This document shows positions 7,542 through 16,709 of a stretch of 64,000 nucleotides of DNA, in pieces (within the stretch, counting starts at the first letter, position 1; each line of letters begins with the position of its first letter). The notes under the pieces are model-generated. The model was given only the letters and a program-made list of their open reading frames with translations. It did not search any database and was not told where the DNA came from. The position numbers and the translations under genes are program-made. Origin of the DNA: Janibacter sp. CX7 (lineage in GTDB: Bacteria > Actinomycetota > Actinomycetes > Actinomycetales > Dermatophilaceae); the NCBI RefSeq assembly GCF_024362365.1, contig NZ_CP101464.1, positions 2,666,001-2,730,000 of the forward strand. The letters run 5' to 3'.

Positions 7542-8741
7542 ATGGACGCCGGCCTGCACCTGCCCACCGTGGCGGTCGTCACCAGCGTCTTCGCCGCCGT
7601 GGCCCTCGTCGTCACCCTGGTGCGCTGGCGCCTGGCCCGCCCGGGCTTCATCTCGGTCACCGACCACGCCACCTACGAGACCCTCCACACCGCCTCCCTC
7701 GCGGCGCGGCACCTCGCCGACGGCTTCACCGACGACGGGTGCGAACGGGCGGCGCCCTACCTGCGGGCGATGCTCGCCACCCCGGGGCTGGCGGTCTGCG
7801 ACACCTCCGCCGTCGTCGTCTGGGAGGGCGAAGGGAGACACCACCTGCCTGCCGTGATGGACCAGGCCGCGGCGGTCCTCACCTCTGGTCAGCCAGTCGT
7901 GCTCGGCCCGGACGTCGTCACGTGCACCTCGACGGAGTGCCCGATCCGGGCGGCGGTCATCGCCCCGGTGACGGTCGACGACCGGGTCATCGGCGCCATC
8001 GCCGGCTACGGTCCGACGGTCTCGGCAGGTCTGGCCCGCGCGGCCGGCGAGGTCGCGGCCTGGGTCGCGACGCAGGTCGAGCTCGCCGACCTGTCCTACG
8101 AGCGCACCCGGGCCATGGAGGCCGAGCTGCGCGCCCTGCGGGCGCAGATCTCCCCGCACTTCATCTACAACTCGCTGACGGCCATCGCCTCCTTCGTGCG
8201 GACCGACCCGGCGCGGGCCCGCGAGCTGCTCCTCGAGTTCGCCGACTTCACCCGCTACGCGCTGCGCCGCGACGGGGCCTTCACGACGGTGAGCGAGGAA
8301 CTGCGCAATGTCGAGCGCTACCTCGTCCTCGAGCAGGCGCGCTTCGGCGAGCGCCTGGGCATCACCCTCAAGATCGCGCCCGAGGTGCTGCCGGTGCGCG
8401 TTCCCTACCTCGCCATCCAGCCGCTGGTCGAAAATGCCGTCCGCCACGGCCTCGCGCCCAAGGAGGGCCCGGGGCACGTCACACTCAGCGCGACGGACCA
8501 CGGTTCGGTCGCGGAGTTCAGCGTCGACGACGACGGGGTCGGTGCCCACCCCGAGACGATCCGCAAGGTGCTCGACGGCCAGTCCCGCGCCGACTCGGTC
8601 GGCCTGGGCAATGTCGACGCCCGCCTGCGCCAGGTCTACGGCGAGGAGTACGGACTGGTCGTCGACACCGCTCCGGGGGCCGGGATGCGTGTCTCCTTCC
8701 GGGTGCCCAAGTACTCCCCTGCCCTCGAGGATCCGGCCTAG
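7542..8741 (+). CDS. Sensor histidine kinase, LytS/YehU family
   Basis: The 399-residue kinase has one N-terminal transmembrane helix (about 9-30) and a GAF-like sensor region with several cysteines (VTCTSTECPIRAAV). This is followed by the His_kinase domain with phospho-acceptor motif QISPHFIYNSL (His near 206) and an HATPase domain (QPLVENAVRHGL, VDDDGVG, SVGLGNVDARL). It pairs with the LytTR regulator just downstream. The cysteine pair in the sensor domain could respond to metal or redox (inference). Gene order with a solute:sodium symporter downstream suggests it senses or controls uptake of acetate or a similar carboxylate. ATG 7542 is preceded by a leaderless -10 box. Confidence 0.9.
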   Translation: MDAGLHLPTVAVVTSVFAAVALVVTLVRWRLARPGFISVTDHATYETLHTASLAARHLADGFTDDGCERAAPYLRAMLATPGLAVCDTSAVVVWEGEGRHHLPAVMDQAAAVLTSGQPVVLGPDVVTCTSTECPIRAAVIAPVTVDDRVIGAIAGYGPTVSAGLARAAGEVAAWVATQVELADLSYERTRAMEAELRALRAQISPHFIYNSLTAIASFVRTDPARARELLLEFADFTRYALRRDGAFTTVSEELRNVERYLVLEQARFGERLGITLKIAPEVLPVRVPYLAIQPLVENAVRHGLAPKEGPGHVTLSATDHGSVAEFSVDDDGVGAHPETIRKVLDGQSRADSVGLGNVDARLRQVYGEEYGLVVDTAPGAGMRVSFRVPKYSPALEDPA

Positions 8742-8751
8742 TGTGGTGCCC

Positions 8752-9507
8752 ATGCCGCCCCGCCCCACCGCGCTGACCGTCCTCGTCGTCGACGACGAGG
8801 CCCCGGCGCGCAACGAGGTCGCCTGGTTGCTCGACCAGGACGAGCGCGTCGGGCGCGTGCTCACCGCCTCGAGCGGCACGACCGCCCTCGCGGCCCTCGA
8901 GCGCGAGCACGTCGACGTCGTCTTCAGCGACATCTCGATGCCGGGCCTCGACGGCATGCAGCTGGCCCGGGTCATCCGCCGCTTCAGCGAGCGCCCCCAG
9001 GTCGTCTTCGTCACCGCCCACGACTCCCACGCCGTCGACGCCTTCGACCTCGACGCCGTCGACTACCTCATGAAGCCGGTGCGCCCCGAGCGCATCGGCG
9101 AGGCGGTGCGCCGCTGCTTCGCCGCGACCGAGCTCCGAGAGGAGGAGCCCGCGGCGCCGGGCGAGGACGACGAGACGATCCCCGTCGAGCTCGGTGGGGT
9201 CACCCGGTTCGTCCGGCGCAGCGAGATCCGGTGGGTGCAGGCGCAGGGCGACTACGCGCGGCTGCACACCCCGACCGGGTCGCACCTCGTGCGCATCCCC
9301 CTGGCGACCCTCGAGGAGCGCTGGGCCGAGGCTGGCTTCGTACGCATCCACCGCTCCACGCTCGTGTCGACCCGGCACATCAGCGAGATCCACAACGACG
9401 GCGGCCGCTGCACGGTCCTCGTCGACGGGACCGAGCTGCAGGTCAGCCGTCGGCACACGCGCCACCTGCGCGGCACGCTCCTGCGGCCCCGGCCGACGAC
9501 GGACTGA
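8752..9507 (+). CDS. LytTR-type response regulator
   Basis: The 251-residue protein has a receiver domain (LVVDDEAPARNEV; phospho-acceptor Asp in VVFSDISMPGLDG near residue 59; Lys in YLMKPVRPE near 107) joined to a C-terminal LytTR DNA-binding domain (RWVQAQGDYARLHT, FVRIHRSTLV, LQVSRRHTRHL). It is the cognate regulator of the kinase 10 bp upstream. ATG 8752 is 7 nt after a TAGTGT box that overlaps the kinase stop, so a second, leaderless promoter may fire here. An upstream in-frame GTG (8743) is an alternative start. Confidence 0.93.
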   Translation: MPPRPTALTVLVVDDEAPARNEVAWLLDQDERVGRVLTASSGTTALAALEREHVDVVFSDISMPGLDGMQLARVIRRFSERPQVVFVTAHDSHAVDAFDLDAVDYLMKPVRPERIGEAVRRCFAATELREEEPAAPGEDDETIPVELGGVTRFVRRSEIRWVQAQGDYARLHTPTGSHLVRIPLATLEERWAEAGFVRIHRSTLVSTRHISEIHNDGGRCTVLVDGTELQVSRRHTRHLRGTLLRPRPTTD

Positions 9508-9508
9508 G

Positions 9509-9880
9509 GTGAGCACCCCGCCGCAGCGGGTGCGCGTCACCCGGTCCCGCCGCCCCGTCCGCTCCGTCCGTCGTCGCACGGTCCGCGAGGAGATCGCCGA
9601 CGAGTCCCGGCTGGGCTCGACCTATGTCAACTCCCTGCGCCGGGCCCAGCTCCACCTCTCCCTCGGCACCATCGCGGTCGGCCTGGTGACGCTCGGGGCC
9701 CTGCCCCTCCTCTTCGCCCTCGTCCCAGCGCTGCGCGGCACCGGCGTGATGGGCCTGCCCTTCGCCTGGGTCGTCCTCGGCCTGCTCGTCTACCCCGCCG
9801 TCGTGCTCACCGCGCGCTGGTACGTCCGGGCCACCGAGCGTCTCGAGGCCGACTTCAGCGAGCTCGTCAGCCGCCGATGA
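9509..9880 (+). CDS. Two-helix membrane protein preceding symporter
   Basis: The 123-residue protein has a strongly basic N-terminus (residues 6-30, many Arg), two transmembrane helices (about 48-70 and 80-102) and a charged C-terminus. Layout and position are those of DUF485-type proteins that accompany acetate permeases, though the sequence is not a clear DUF485 member. GTG 9509 begins 2 nt after the regulator stop, and the stop overlaps the symporter start by 4 nt (ATGA). It is probably an accessory subunit of that symporter (inference). Confidence 0.75.
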   Translation: MSTPPQRVRVTRSRRPVRSVRRRTVREEIADESRLGSTYVNSLRRAQLHLSLGTIAVGLVTLGALPLLFALVPALRGTGVMGLPFAWVVLGLLVYPAVVLTARWYVRATERLEADFSELVSRR

Positions 9881-11388
9881 GCCAGCCGCTCAGCGTCCTC
9901 GCGATCCTCCTCGTCTGCCTCACGACGCTCACCCTCGGCGCCCTCGGGCTGCGTCTGGCGAAGGGGACGAGCGACTTCTACGTCGCCGGCCGCACGGTCA
10001 CCCCGTGGCGCAATGCCAGCGCCATCGGCGGCGAGTACCTCTCCGCCGCGAGCTATCTCGGGGTCGCCGGCCTCGTCTACGACCGCGGCGTCGACATGCT
10101 GTGGATGCCGGTCGGCTACACCGTCGGCTACCTCGTCCTGCTCATCCTCGTCGCCGCCCCCCTTCGCCGCTCCGGGGCCTACACGCTCCCCGACTTCGCC
10201 GAGACCCGGCTCGAGTCGGCCACGCTGCGTCGGGGGTGCGCGCTGCTCGTCGTCGGCATCGGCTGGCTCTACCTGCTCCCGCAGATGCAGGGGGCCGGCC
10301 TCGCGCTGCGGCACGTCAGCGGGGCGCCCACGTGGGTCGGTGCCGGCGTGCTGACGGTCATCGTGACGCTCAACGTCGTCGCCGGCGGCATGCGCTCGGT
10401 GACGCTCGTGCAGTCCGTGCAGTACTGGATCAAGCTGTCGGCGATCGCCGTCCCCGCCTTCGTCCTGCTCGCCGTGTGGCACCGCAGCGGTGCCCCGGCA
10501 CCGCAGGCCGACACCTCTTGGTGGGAGCCGCTCACCGGTGACGCGCCGGGTCGCACCCTCTTCACGACCTACAGCACCCTCGCCGCGTTGTGCCTGGGCA
10601 CGATGGGCCTGCCGCACATCGCGGTGCGCTTCTACACCAACCCCGACGGCGTCGCCGCCCGCCGCACGACCGTCTCCGTGCTCGCGCTGCTGTCGCTCTT
10701 CTACCTCTTCCCGCCGATCTACGGCTTCCTCGGCCGCGCCTACCTCGACCCGTCGGAGATCTCTGATGACCCGAGCCGCACGGTGGTGCTCGCCCTGCCG
10801 GGCGCGATGCTGCCCGGCCTCGACGGCCAGCTGCTCACCGCGCTGGCCGCCGGCGGCGCCTTCGCCGCCTTCCTCGCCACGGCTTCCGGCGTGACGATGT
10901 CGGTCGCCGGCGCCATCGACCAGGACGTCCTGCGACCGCTCGCCGCCCGTGTGACGCACGGCGACGCCAGCCCCTCGGCCTCCTTCCGCATCGCCGCCGC
11001 GACCGGGGTCCTCGCCCCCTTCGTCGTCGCCATCACCGCCGCCCCGATCGGCATCTCGTCGGCCGTCGGCCATGCCTTCGCCATCGCCGCGGCGACCTTC
11101 GCCCCGCTGCTGATCCTCGGCGTCTGGTGGCCACGACTCACGGCGAAGGGAGCGGCCGCGGGCATCACCGTCGGTGGCGTCACGACCCTCGTCGCCGCCC
11201 TCGTGTCCGTCACCGACCTCGCCCCGGGCGGCTGGCCGGGCGCGCTGCTCGCGGCTCCCACTGCGTGGGCCACACCCCTGGCCTTCGCCGTGACGATGCT
11301 CGTCTCGCTCGTCACGCCGCGGCCGCGCCGGTGGGCCCGCACGATGAGCCGGCTGCACGCGCCCGAGGACGTCCTCGCCGAGGCCTGA
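9877..11388 (+). CDS. Sodium:solute symporter, ActP/MctC-like monocarboxylate permease
   Basis: The 503-residue SSS-family protein has about 13 transmembrane helices. Signature stretches: DFYVAGRTVTPWRNASAIGGEYLSAAS near the N-terminus (DFYVAGR, GGEYLSAAS), GGMRSVTLVQ, and TMGLPHIAVRFYTNPD in the middle, all shared with cation/acetate symporters. It probably imports acetate, pyruvate or propionate with Na+ or H+. Its expression is likely controlled by the two-component system at the head of the unit. A related permease follows at 11906, so the locus holds two non-identical paralogues. Confidence 0.9.
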   Translation: MSQPLSVLAILLVCLTTLTLGALGLRLAKGTSDFYVAGRTVTPWRNASAIGGEYLSAASYLGVAGLVYDRGVDMLWMPVGYTVGYLVLLILVAAPLRRSGAYTLPDFAETRLESATLRRGCALLVVGIGWLYLLPQMQGAGLALRHVSGAPTWVGAGVLTVIVTLNVVAGGMRSVTLVQSVQYWIKLSAIAVPAFVLLAVWHRSGAPAPQADTSWWEPLTGDAPGRTLFTTYSTLAALCLGTMGLPHIAVRFYTNPDGVAARRTTVSVLALLSLFYLFPPIYGFLGRAYLDPSEISDDPSRTVVLALPGAMLPGLDGQLLTALAAGGAFAAFLATASGVTMSVAGAIDQDVLRPLAARVTHGDASPSASFRIAAATGVLAPFVVAITAAPIGISSAVGHAFAIAAATFAPLLILGVWWPRLTAKGAAAGITVGGVTTLVAALVSVTDLAPGGWPGALLAAPTAWATPLAFAVTMLVSLVTPRPRRWARTMSRLHAPEDVLAEA

Positions 11389-11561
11389 CCGCTCGTCGCG
11401 CTCACGGCGCCGCTCACCGCACGGGGCGCGCCCGCACGGCGACGTCAGCACCCGCCGACCGCCGCACGGCCCGTCGCACCGCCGGCCGGGGTGTGCGCTG
11501 CGCCACTCTGGCGGCGTTCGGTCACCGATGCCCGGACCCACCCACGACCCGGAGGTGAGCC

Positions 11562-11909
11562 ATGAGCAACGACGCTCAGTCGCTCGGCGAGAGATACATC
11601 GCCGTCCAGGAGTCGGAGGAGTTCGGCCAGCTGCGCCGGACCTTCCGCCGCTTCGTCTTCCCCATCACCGCGTTCTTCCTCGCGTGGTACTTCCTCTACG
11701 TCCTGCTGTCGATGTACGCGCCCGGCTTCATGGGCACCAAGGTCCTCGGCAACATCAACATCGGCCTGCTGCTCGGCCTCGGGCAGTTCGTCACGACCTT
11801 CGCGATCACCATCGCCTACATCCGCTGGGCCGGCCGGGTCTTCGACCCCGCCGCCGAGGCCCTCGCGGCGCAGGTCGGATCGCACGAGACCCCGGAGGTG
11901 GACGGATGA
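11562..11909 (+). CDS. DUF485 family membrane protein (YjcH-like)
   Basis: The 115-residue protein carries the DUF485 signature: FGQLRRTFRRFVFPITAFFLAWYFLYVLLSMYA split over helix 1, then GTKVLGNINIGLLLGLGQFVTTF in helix 2 and a short hydrophilic end. DUF485 proteins are encoded directly upstream of acetate permease ActP, and the stop overlaps the actP start by 4 nt. The start is supported by the sequence GGAGGTG upstream. The 173 bp before it (11389-11561) hold no gene; they presumably contain the promoter. Confidence 0.9.
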   Translation: MSNDAQSLGERYIAVQESEEFGQLRRTFRRFVFPITAFFLAWYFLYVLLSMYAPGFMGTKVLGNINIGLLLGLGQFVTTFAITIAYIRWAGRVFDPAAEALAAQVGSHETPEVDG

Positions 11910-13540
11910 CCGCCCTCGTCCCCGCGGCCACGGCCACGGGCTCCCCGGCCCTGAACATCACGATCTTCGTCGTCTTCGTCGTCGCGACCCTCGCGATCGT
12001 CATCAAGGTGGCGGCCGGCCACAAGACGGCGAGCCAGATGTACACGGGTGGTGCCGCCTTCTCCGGTCGGCAAAATGGTCTGGCCATCGCCGGCGACTAT
12101 CTGTCGGCGGCGAGCTTCCTCGGCATCGCCGGCGCCATCGCCCTGCAGGGCTACGACGGCTTCCTCTACTCGATCGGCTTCCTCGTCGCGTGGCTCGTCG
12201 CGCTGCTGCTCGTCGCCGAGCTCTTCCGCAACACGGGCCGCTTCACCCTCGCCGACGTGCTCTCCTACCGACTGCAGCAGCGGCCGATCCGCATCGCGAC
12301 GTCGAGCTCGGTGCTCGCGGTGTCCTTCTTCTACCTGCTTGCGCAGATGGCCGGCGCCGGCGGCCTCGTCTCGCTGCTCCTGGGCGTCGACGGTGCCTTT
12401 GCGCAGAACGTCGTCATCGCGGTCGTCGGCATCGTCATGGTCGCCTACGTGATGATCGGCGGCATGAAGGGCACCACCTGGGTGCAGATGATCAAGGCCG
12501 TCCTGCTGATCTTCGCCACGGCCATCATGACCGTGTGGGTGCTCGGCAAGTTCGGGCTCAACTTCTCCTCGCTCATGCAGCAGGCCGTCGAGCGCAACCC
12601 CGCGGCCGGAGAAAAGCTCCTCGAGCCCGGCCTGAAGTACGGCCTCACCCACACGACGAAGATCGACTTCATCTCGCTCTCGCTCGCCCTCGTCCTCGGC
12701 ACGGCCGGCCTGCCGCACGTGCTGCAGCGCTTCTACACCGTCCCGACGGCCAAGCAGGCCCGCAAGTCGGTCGAGTGGGCCATCTGGCTCATCGGTGGCT
12801 TCTACCTGCTGACCCTCGTCATCGGCTACGGCGCCGGCGCCCTCGTCGGCCCGGAGACGATCAACGCCGCCCCGGGCAAGGCCAATGCCGCCGCCCCGCT
12901 GCTCGCCTACGAGCTCGGCGGCTCGTGGCTGCTCGGCATCGTCTCCGGCATCGCCTTCGCGACGATCCTCGCGGTCGTGGCCGGTCTGACGATCACGGCC
13001 AGCGCGAGCTTCGCCCACGACCTGTACAACCAGGTCTTCAAGCGGGGTCAGGCCACCCAGGAGGAGGAGGTCAAGGTCTCGCGCTACGCGGCGATCGGGA
13101 CCGGCGTCGTCGCGATCCTCGGCGGCATGCTCGCCAAAGACCAGAACATCGCCTTCCTCGTGGCGCTGGCCTTCGCCGTCGCGGCGAGCGCCAACCTCCC
13201 GACGATCCTCTACAGCCTCTTCTGGCGTCGCTTCAACACCCGCGGTGCCCTGTGGTCGATCTACGGCGGTCTCGCCTCGGCCCTGCTGCTCATCATCTTC
13301 TCGCCCGTGGTGTCCGGCAAGCCGGTCGACCCCGCGACGGGCAAGAGCGGCTCGATGCTCCAGGGCGTCGACTTCCACTGGTTCCCGCTGGACAACCCGG
13401 GCCTGGTCTCGATCCCGCTCGGCTTCTTCCTCGGGTGGCTGGGCACGGTGACGAGCAAGGAGTTCAACCGCGCGAAGTACGCCGAGATGGAGGTGCGCAG
13501 CCTCACCGGTCACGGGGTGGCCGAGGTCATCGACCACTGA
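11906..13540 (+). CDS. actP: Cation/acetate symporter ActP
   Basis: The 544-residue SSS-family permease is close to the classical ActP: helix-rich throughout, with AIAGDYLSAASFLGIAG, MAYVMIGGMKGTTWVQ-like (residues about 175-195), GTAGLPHVLQRFYTVPT and TITASASFAHDLYNQVF. The last 30 residues are hydrophilic. It is translationally coupled to the DUF485 gene by an ATGA overlap. It would feed acetate to the acetyl-CoA synthetase encoded at 18.5 kb. A long perfect hairpin terminator follows. Confidence 0.92.
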   Translation: MTALVPAATATGSPALNITIFVVFVVATLAIVIKVAAGHKTASQMYTGGAAFSGRQNGLAIAGDYLSAASFLGIAGAIALQGYDGFLYSIGFLVAWLVALLLVAELFRNTGRFTLADVLSYRLQQRPIRIATSSSVLAVSFFYLLAQMAGAGGLVSLLLGVDGAFAQNVVIAVVGIVMVAYVMIGGMKGTTWVQMIKAVLLIFATAIMTVWVLGKFGLNFSSLMQQAVERNPAAGEKLLEPGLKYGLTHTTKIDFISLSLALVLGTAGLPHVLQRFYTVPTAKQARKSVEWAIWLIGGFYLLTLVIGYGAGALVGPETINAAPGKANAAAPLLAYELGGSWLLGIVSGIAFATILAVVAGLTITASASFAHDLYNQVFKRGQATQEEEVKVSRYAAIGTGVVAILGGMLAKDQNIAFLVALAFAVAASANLPTILYSLFWRRFNTRGALWSIYGGLASALLLIIFSPVVSGKPVDPATGKSGSMLQGVDFHWFPLDNPGLVSIPLGFFLGWLGTVTSKEFNRAKYAEMEVRSLTGHGVAEVIDH

Positions 13541-13572
13541 CCGCCCGGTCGTCGCACCCTCGCCGACGACGC

Positions 13573-13614
13573 AGGACGAAGGGGGGAGAGCTGCGGCTCT
13601 CCCCCCTTCGTCCT
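13573..13614. terminator. Bidirectional intrinsic terminator, actP/bioB
   Basis: A perfect 19-bp inverted repeat (13573-13591 with 13596-13614, loop TGCG) lies between the convergent actP and bioB stops. Each arm contains the recurring motif CGAAGGGGG or its complement. Confidence 0.85.
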
Positions 13615-13618
13615 GTCC

Positions 13619-14680
13619 TCAGGCGTTGGCCGGGACGCTCGTGCCGGCTCCGCGGCGCCGGATGGCCGGCGCGGTCCCCGCCGCGCCGACGCTCGCCGGA
13701 TCGTCGGCACCGAGGACGGTGAACCCGTGGTCGGCGATGAGCGTCAGGTCGTCCTCGGCGCTCTGCCCTTCGGCGGTGAGGTAGTCACCGAGGAAGAGCG
13801 AGTTGGCCACCTGCAGCGCCATGCCCTGCAGGCTCCGCAGGTGCATCTCGCGACCGGCGGCCATCCGCAGCTCGGCGGCAGGCGAGATCAGCCGGGCGGC
13901 GGCGAGGATGCGCAGGCAGCGCAGCGGGGTCAGCTCCCAGGTCTCCTGCTTGGGCGTCCCGTCGAAGGGGATGAGGAAGTTGACCGGCACCGAGTCCGAG
14001 CCCATATCCCGCAGCGCGACGAGCGCCTCGACGAGCTGCTCGTCGCTCTCCCCCAGGCCGGCGATCAGGCCGCTGCACGCGGACAGGCCCGCGCCCTGCG
14101 CCATCGCGACGGTGCGCACCCGGTCCTCGTAGGTGTGTGTGGTGACGATCGACTCGTGGTGCGACTCGGCGGTGTTGATGTTGTGGTTGTAGGCGTCGAC
14201 GCCGGCCTCGCGCAGCCGGTCGGCCTGGCCGTCGCGCAGCAGGCCGAGGCAGGCGCAGACCTCGACATCGGGGTTCTCCTCCTTGATGGCGCCGACCATG
14301 CCCGCGACCCGCTCGATGTCGCGGTCGGTCGGGCCACGGCCACTGGCGACCATGCACAGGCGCGAGGCGCCGCCGCGCACGCCGGCGCGGGCCTGGTCGA
14401 GGGCCTCGTCCTCCTTGAGCCAGGTGTACTTGAGGATCTCGCTCGTGGACCCCAGCGCCTGCGAGCAGTAGCCGCAGTCCTCCGGGCAGAGCCCGGACTT
14501 GAGGTTGACGAGGTAGTTGACCTTGACGGTCATGCCGAAGTGCGCGCGGCGCAGCCGGGCGATGGCCGCGACCGCGTCGAAGACGTCCTCGTCCGGGCAG
14601 CGCAGGATCGTCAGCGCGTCCTCGGGGGTGGCCTCGGCTCCTGCGAGGACCCCCTCGACGATCTCGTCATAGGTGGTCAT
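13619..14680 (-). CDS. bioB: Biotin synthase
   Basis: Radical-SAM biotin synthase converting dethiobiotin to biotin. The 353-residue product has the [4Fe-4S]-binding CxxxCxxC in [12 protein letters not shown] (about 62-73), [11 protein letters not shown], and the auxiliary cluster residues in [11 protein letters not shown] and the C-terminal arginine region ([13 protein letters not shown]). About 35 residues after the core are low-complexity. The ATG at 14680 has GAAGGG at 6 nt; an alternative ATG two codons upstream (14686) is too close to it. It lies downstream of, and on the same strand as, the biotin transporter genes, so biotin synthesis and uptake are co-located. Confidence 0.95.
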   Translation of the reverse strand: MTTYDEIVEGVLAGAEATPEDALTILRCPDEDVFDAVAAIARLRRAHFGMTVKVNYLVNLKSGLCPEDCGYCSQALGSTSEILKYTWLKEDEALDQARAGVRGGASRLCMVASGRGPTDRDIERVAGMVGAIKEENPDVEVCACLGLLRDGQADRLREAGVDAYNHNINTAESHHESIVTTHTYEDRVRTVAMAQGAGLSACSGLIAGLGESDEQLVEALVALRDMGSDSVPVNFLIPFDGTPKQETWELTPLRCLRILAAARLISPAAELRMAAGREMHLRSLQGMALQVANSLFLGDYLTAEGQSAEDDLTLIADHGFTVLGADDPASVGAAGTAPAIRRRGAGTSVPANA

Positions 14681-14690
14681 GGTCATCCCT

Positions 14691-15311
14691 TCATCCGTGT
14701 CTTCCAGACTGGTCGTCGCCCACACCCCGGGCATGGAGCGCCTCCCCCCGCAGCCGCGCGTCACGCACGACCCGCACGACGAAGGGGGTGAGGATCGCCC
14801 TGGGGTTGCGCTCCAGGCCGCGCGCCCGCGCCGCGTCCCTCGTCTCGGTCGCCACCTCCGCGGTGGCGGGCACGGCCCGGAGCGCGAGCGAGATCGCCAG
14901 CGCGACGCGGTCGGCGCGCACGCCGAACCTGCGGAGCGGGCGCATGGCCCGCTCCACGGCGTCGAGCATGTCGTCGACCCGGGTCGTCGTCGTGACGAGG
15001 CTCGCGAGCAGGACCAGCGCCAGGAGGTCACCGACGGTCTCGCCGGCACGGGGCCAGCCCGCCTGCCAGGTGAGCCAGACCCCCAGGGCGACCGTCACGA
15101 GGACGGGCCCGCGCAGGGCGGTCACGAGGACCCGCAGGGGCGTGCCGGCGACGACGAGCAGGGCGAGGGCAGTGCCCGCGGCGAGGCCAGCCGACGGCCA
15201 GCCATCCGCGAGGGCCAGCCCGACGCCGGCGGCGGCGAGCAGGCTGAGCTTGGCGCCCGCCGGGAGCCGGTGGACGAGCGAGGTCCCGGGGCGGTGGGCC
15301 GTCAGCAGCAT
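14691..15311 (-). CDS. bioN: ECF transporter T component, biotin (BioN)
   Basis: The 206-residue membrane protein of the CbiQ/BioN family has four to five transmembrane helices (about 18-60, 65-85, 90-110) and a cytoplasmic coupling region. It contains the Ala-Arg-Gly coupling motifs: [12 protein letters not shown] and ALHARGVG. The T component couples ATP hydrolysis by BioM to the substrate subunit BioY. The start at 15311 overlaps the bioM stop by 10 nt. Confidence 0.88.
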   Translation of the reverse strand: MLLTAHRPGTSLVHRLPAGAKLSLLAAAGVGLALADGWPSAGLAAGTALALLVVAGTPLRVLVTALRGPVLVTVALGVWLTWQAGWPRAGETVGDLLALVLLASLVTTTTRVDDMLDAVERAMRPLRRFGVRADRVALAISLALRAVPATAEVATETRDAARARGLERNPRAILTPFVVRVVRDARLRGEALHARGVGDDQSGRHG

Positions 15312-16003
15312 GCCGCCACCCGGGCGCGGTAGTGGTGGACGACGTCGGCCGCGGGACCATCGGCCACGACCCGGCCCCCGTCGACGAGGACCGCCCGGTC
15401 GCACCGGCCGGCGAGCTCGAGGTCGTGGGTGACGAGCACGACCTGCTGCGGCAGCCCCATGAGCAGGTCACCGACGCGTCGGGAGGCTGCCAGGTCGAGC
15501 AGCGTCGTCGGCTCGTCGGCGACGAGGACGTCCGGACCGGTGGCAAGGGCGCTCGCCAGGGCGAGCAGCTGGGCCTGCCCACCGGAGAGGGCGTGGACGC
15601 TGCGGTGGGCCAGGTCGGCCAGACCGTGCTGCTCGAGCACCTCGGCCACGGCCGCGTCGCGGCCCCGCCGGTCGGGCCGTGCGGCCCTCAGCGACAAGGC
15701 AACGTCCTCGGCGACCGTCGGCATGACGAGCTGTGCGTGCGGGTCGGTGAAGGTGAAGGCCACCCGACGCCGGACCTCGCGGCCGCGGCGCGCGACATCG
15801 ACACCGTCGACGTGCACGGCACCCGTCGTGGCGGTGACGAGACCGTTGACGAGGCGAGCCAGGGTCGACTTCCCGGCGCCGTTGGGACCGATGAGCGCCA
15901 CACGCGCCTCGCTGACGAGCAGGCTCGTCTCGTCGAGCACGAGCAGGTCGCCGGTCGCCGTGGGCCGGCGGACCGTGACCCGGTCGAGCTCGATGCGCGC
16001 CAT
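15302..16003 (-). CDS. bioM: ECF transporter ATPase, biotin (BioM)
   Basis: The 233-residue ABC ATPase shows Walker A GPNGAGKST, Q-loop FTFTDPHAQL, signature HALSGGQAQLLALA, Walker B DVLVADEPTTLLD and switch His in VLVTHDLE. Order and overlap with bioY (TGATG, 1 nt) and bioN identify it as the energy subunit of the biotin ECF transporter. The D-loop Leu-Leu-Asp after the catalytic Glu region is slightly unusual, but all essential residues are present. Confidence 0.92.
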   Translation of the reverse strand: MARIELDRVTVRRPTATGDLLVLDETSLLVSEARVALIGPNGAGKSTLARLVNGLVTATTGAVHVDGVDVARRGREVRRRVAFTFTDPHAQLVMPTVAEDVALSLRAARPDRRGRDAAVAEVLEQHGLADLAHRSVHALSGGQAQLLALASALATGPDVLVADEPTTLLDLAASRRVGDLLMGLPQQVVLVTHDLELAGRCDRAVLVDGGRVVADGPAADVVHHYRARVAACC

Positions 16004-16587
16004 CAGGCGCGGCGACGCAGCAGGTCGGGGAAGGCGCGGTGCACCGCGCCCGCGACGAGGACGGTCGCGGCCAGCTTGATCAGGTCGCCGATCCAGAAGG
16101 CACCGTCGACGGTCGCGGCCGCATGCCACCCGAGTCCCGCGCGCAGGTGCAGGCCGACGATGCCGGCGGCGTGGACGACCACGAGCGCGAGCAGCCCTCC
16201 CGCTGTGAGCACCCACGCCGTCCCGCGGCCGGCGCGTCGGACGGCGACCGTGGCCACGGTCCCGATGATCGCCGCCCCGACGACGAAACCGAGGATGTAC
16301 CCACCGGTCGGGCCGACGAGCACCGGCAGCCCGGCCTTGCCATTGGCGAAGACGGGGAGTCCGATCATCCCGATGAGGATCCACAGGAGGACAGCGAGAG
16401 CGCCGCGCCGGGCTCCGAGGACGGCGCCCGCGAGGAGCACCCCGAAGGTCTGCAAGGTGATCGGCGCGAAGACCGAGAGGTTGACAGCGGGCAGGATCGA
16501 GCACACCGCGATCAGAGCGGCGAGGGAGGAGACGAGGGCCAGGTCGGTGCTCGCCGTGGCGGCCCGGGTGGCCGGAGCCGTGGTCAT
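16003..16587 (-). CDS. bioY: Biotin transporter substrate-binding subunit BioY
   Basis: The 194-residue S component has six hydrophobic helices. BioY signatures are visible: FAPITLQTFGVLLAGAVLG, VLVGPTGGYILGF and a late GDLIKLAAT helix. ATG 16587 is preceded by AGGGGA at 10 nt; an in-frame ATG at 16623 would place the start inside the operator, so it is less likely. It is the first gene of bioY-bioM-bioN and is directly controlled by the two BioQ-type sites just upstream. Confidence 0.92.
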   Translation of the reverse strand: MTTAPATRAATASTDLALVSSLAALIAVCSILPAVNLSVFAPITLQTFGVLLAGAVLGARRGALAVLLWILIGMIGLPVFANGKAGLPVLVGPTGGYILGFVVGAAIIGTVATVAVRRAGRGTAWVLTAGGLLALVVVHAAGIVGLHLRAGLGWHAAATVDGAFWIGDLIKLAATVLVAGAVHRAFPDLLRRRA

Positions 16588-16609
16588 GTTGCCGAATCCC
16601 CTCGTTGGA

Positions 16610-16641
16610 TGAACGCCGTTCACTCAGGTGAACGGCGTTCA
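16610..16641. promoter_or_regulatory. Twin BioQ-type operator between bioY and bioQ
   Basis: Two 13-bp palindromes, TGAACGCCGTTCA (16610-16622) and TGAACGGCGTTCA (16629-16641), are mirror images of each other, giving one 32-bp perfect inverted repeat with centres 19 bp apart. The half-site pattern TGAAC-N3-GTTCA matches the operator described for BioQ, the TetR-type biotin repressor of corynebacteria and mycobacteria. Placement in the divergent promoter predicts control of both bioYMN(B) and bioQ. Confidence 0.85.
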
Positions 16642-16709
16642 GGTTAGTGGCGCCGACGACGTGTGGTCAACTGGACCCCCGATCTCGACCCGCTTCGAAG
16701 GGAGCGCCC

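Noticed and set aside
11816..13537. Long minus-strand frame opposite actP
   Set aside because: Composition is that of an antisense shadow, and actP itself is unmistakable.
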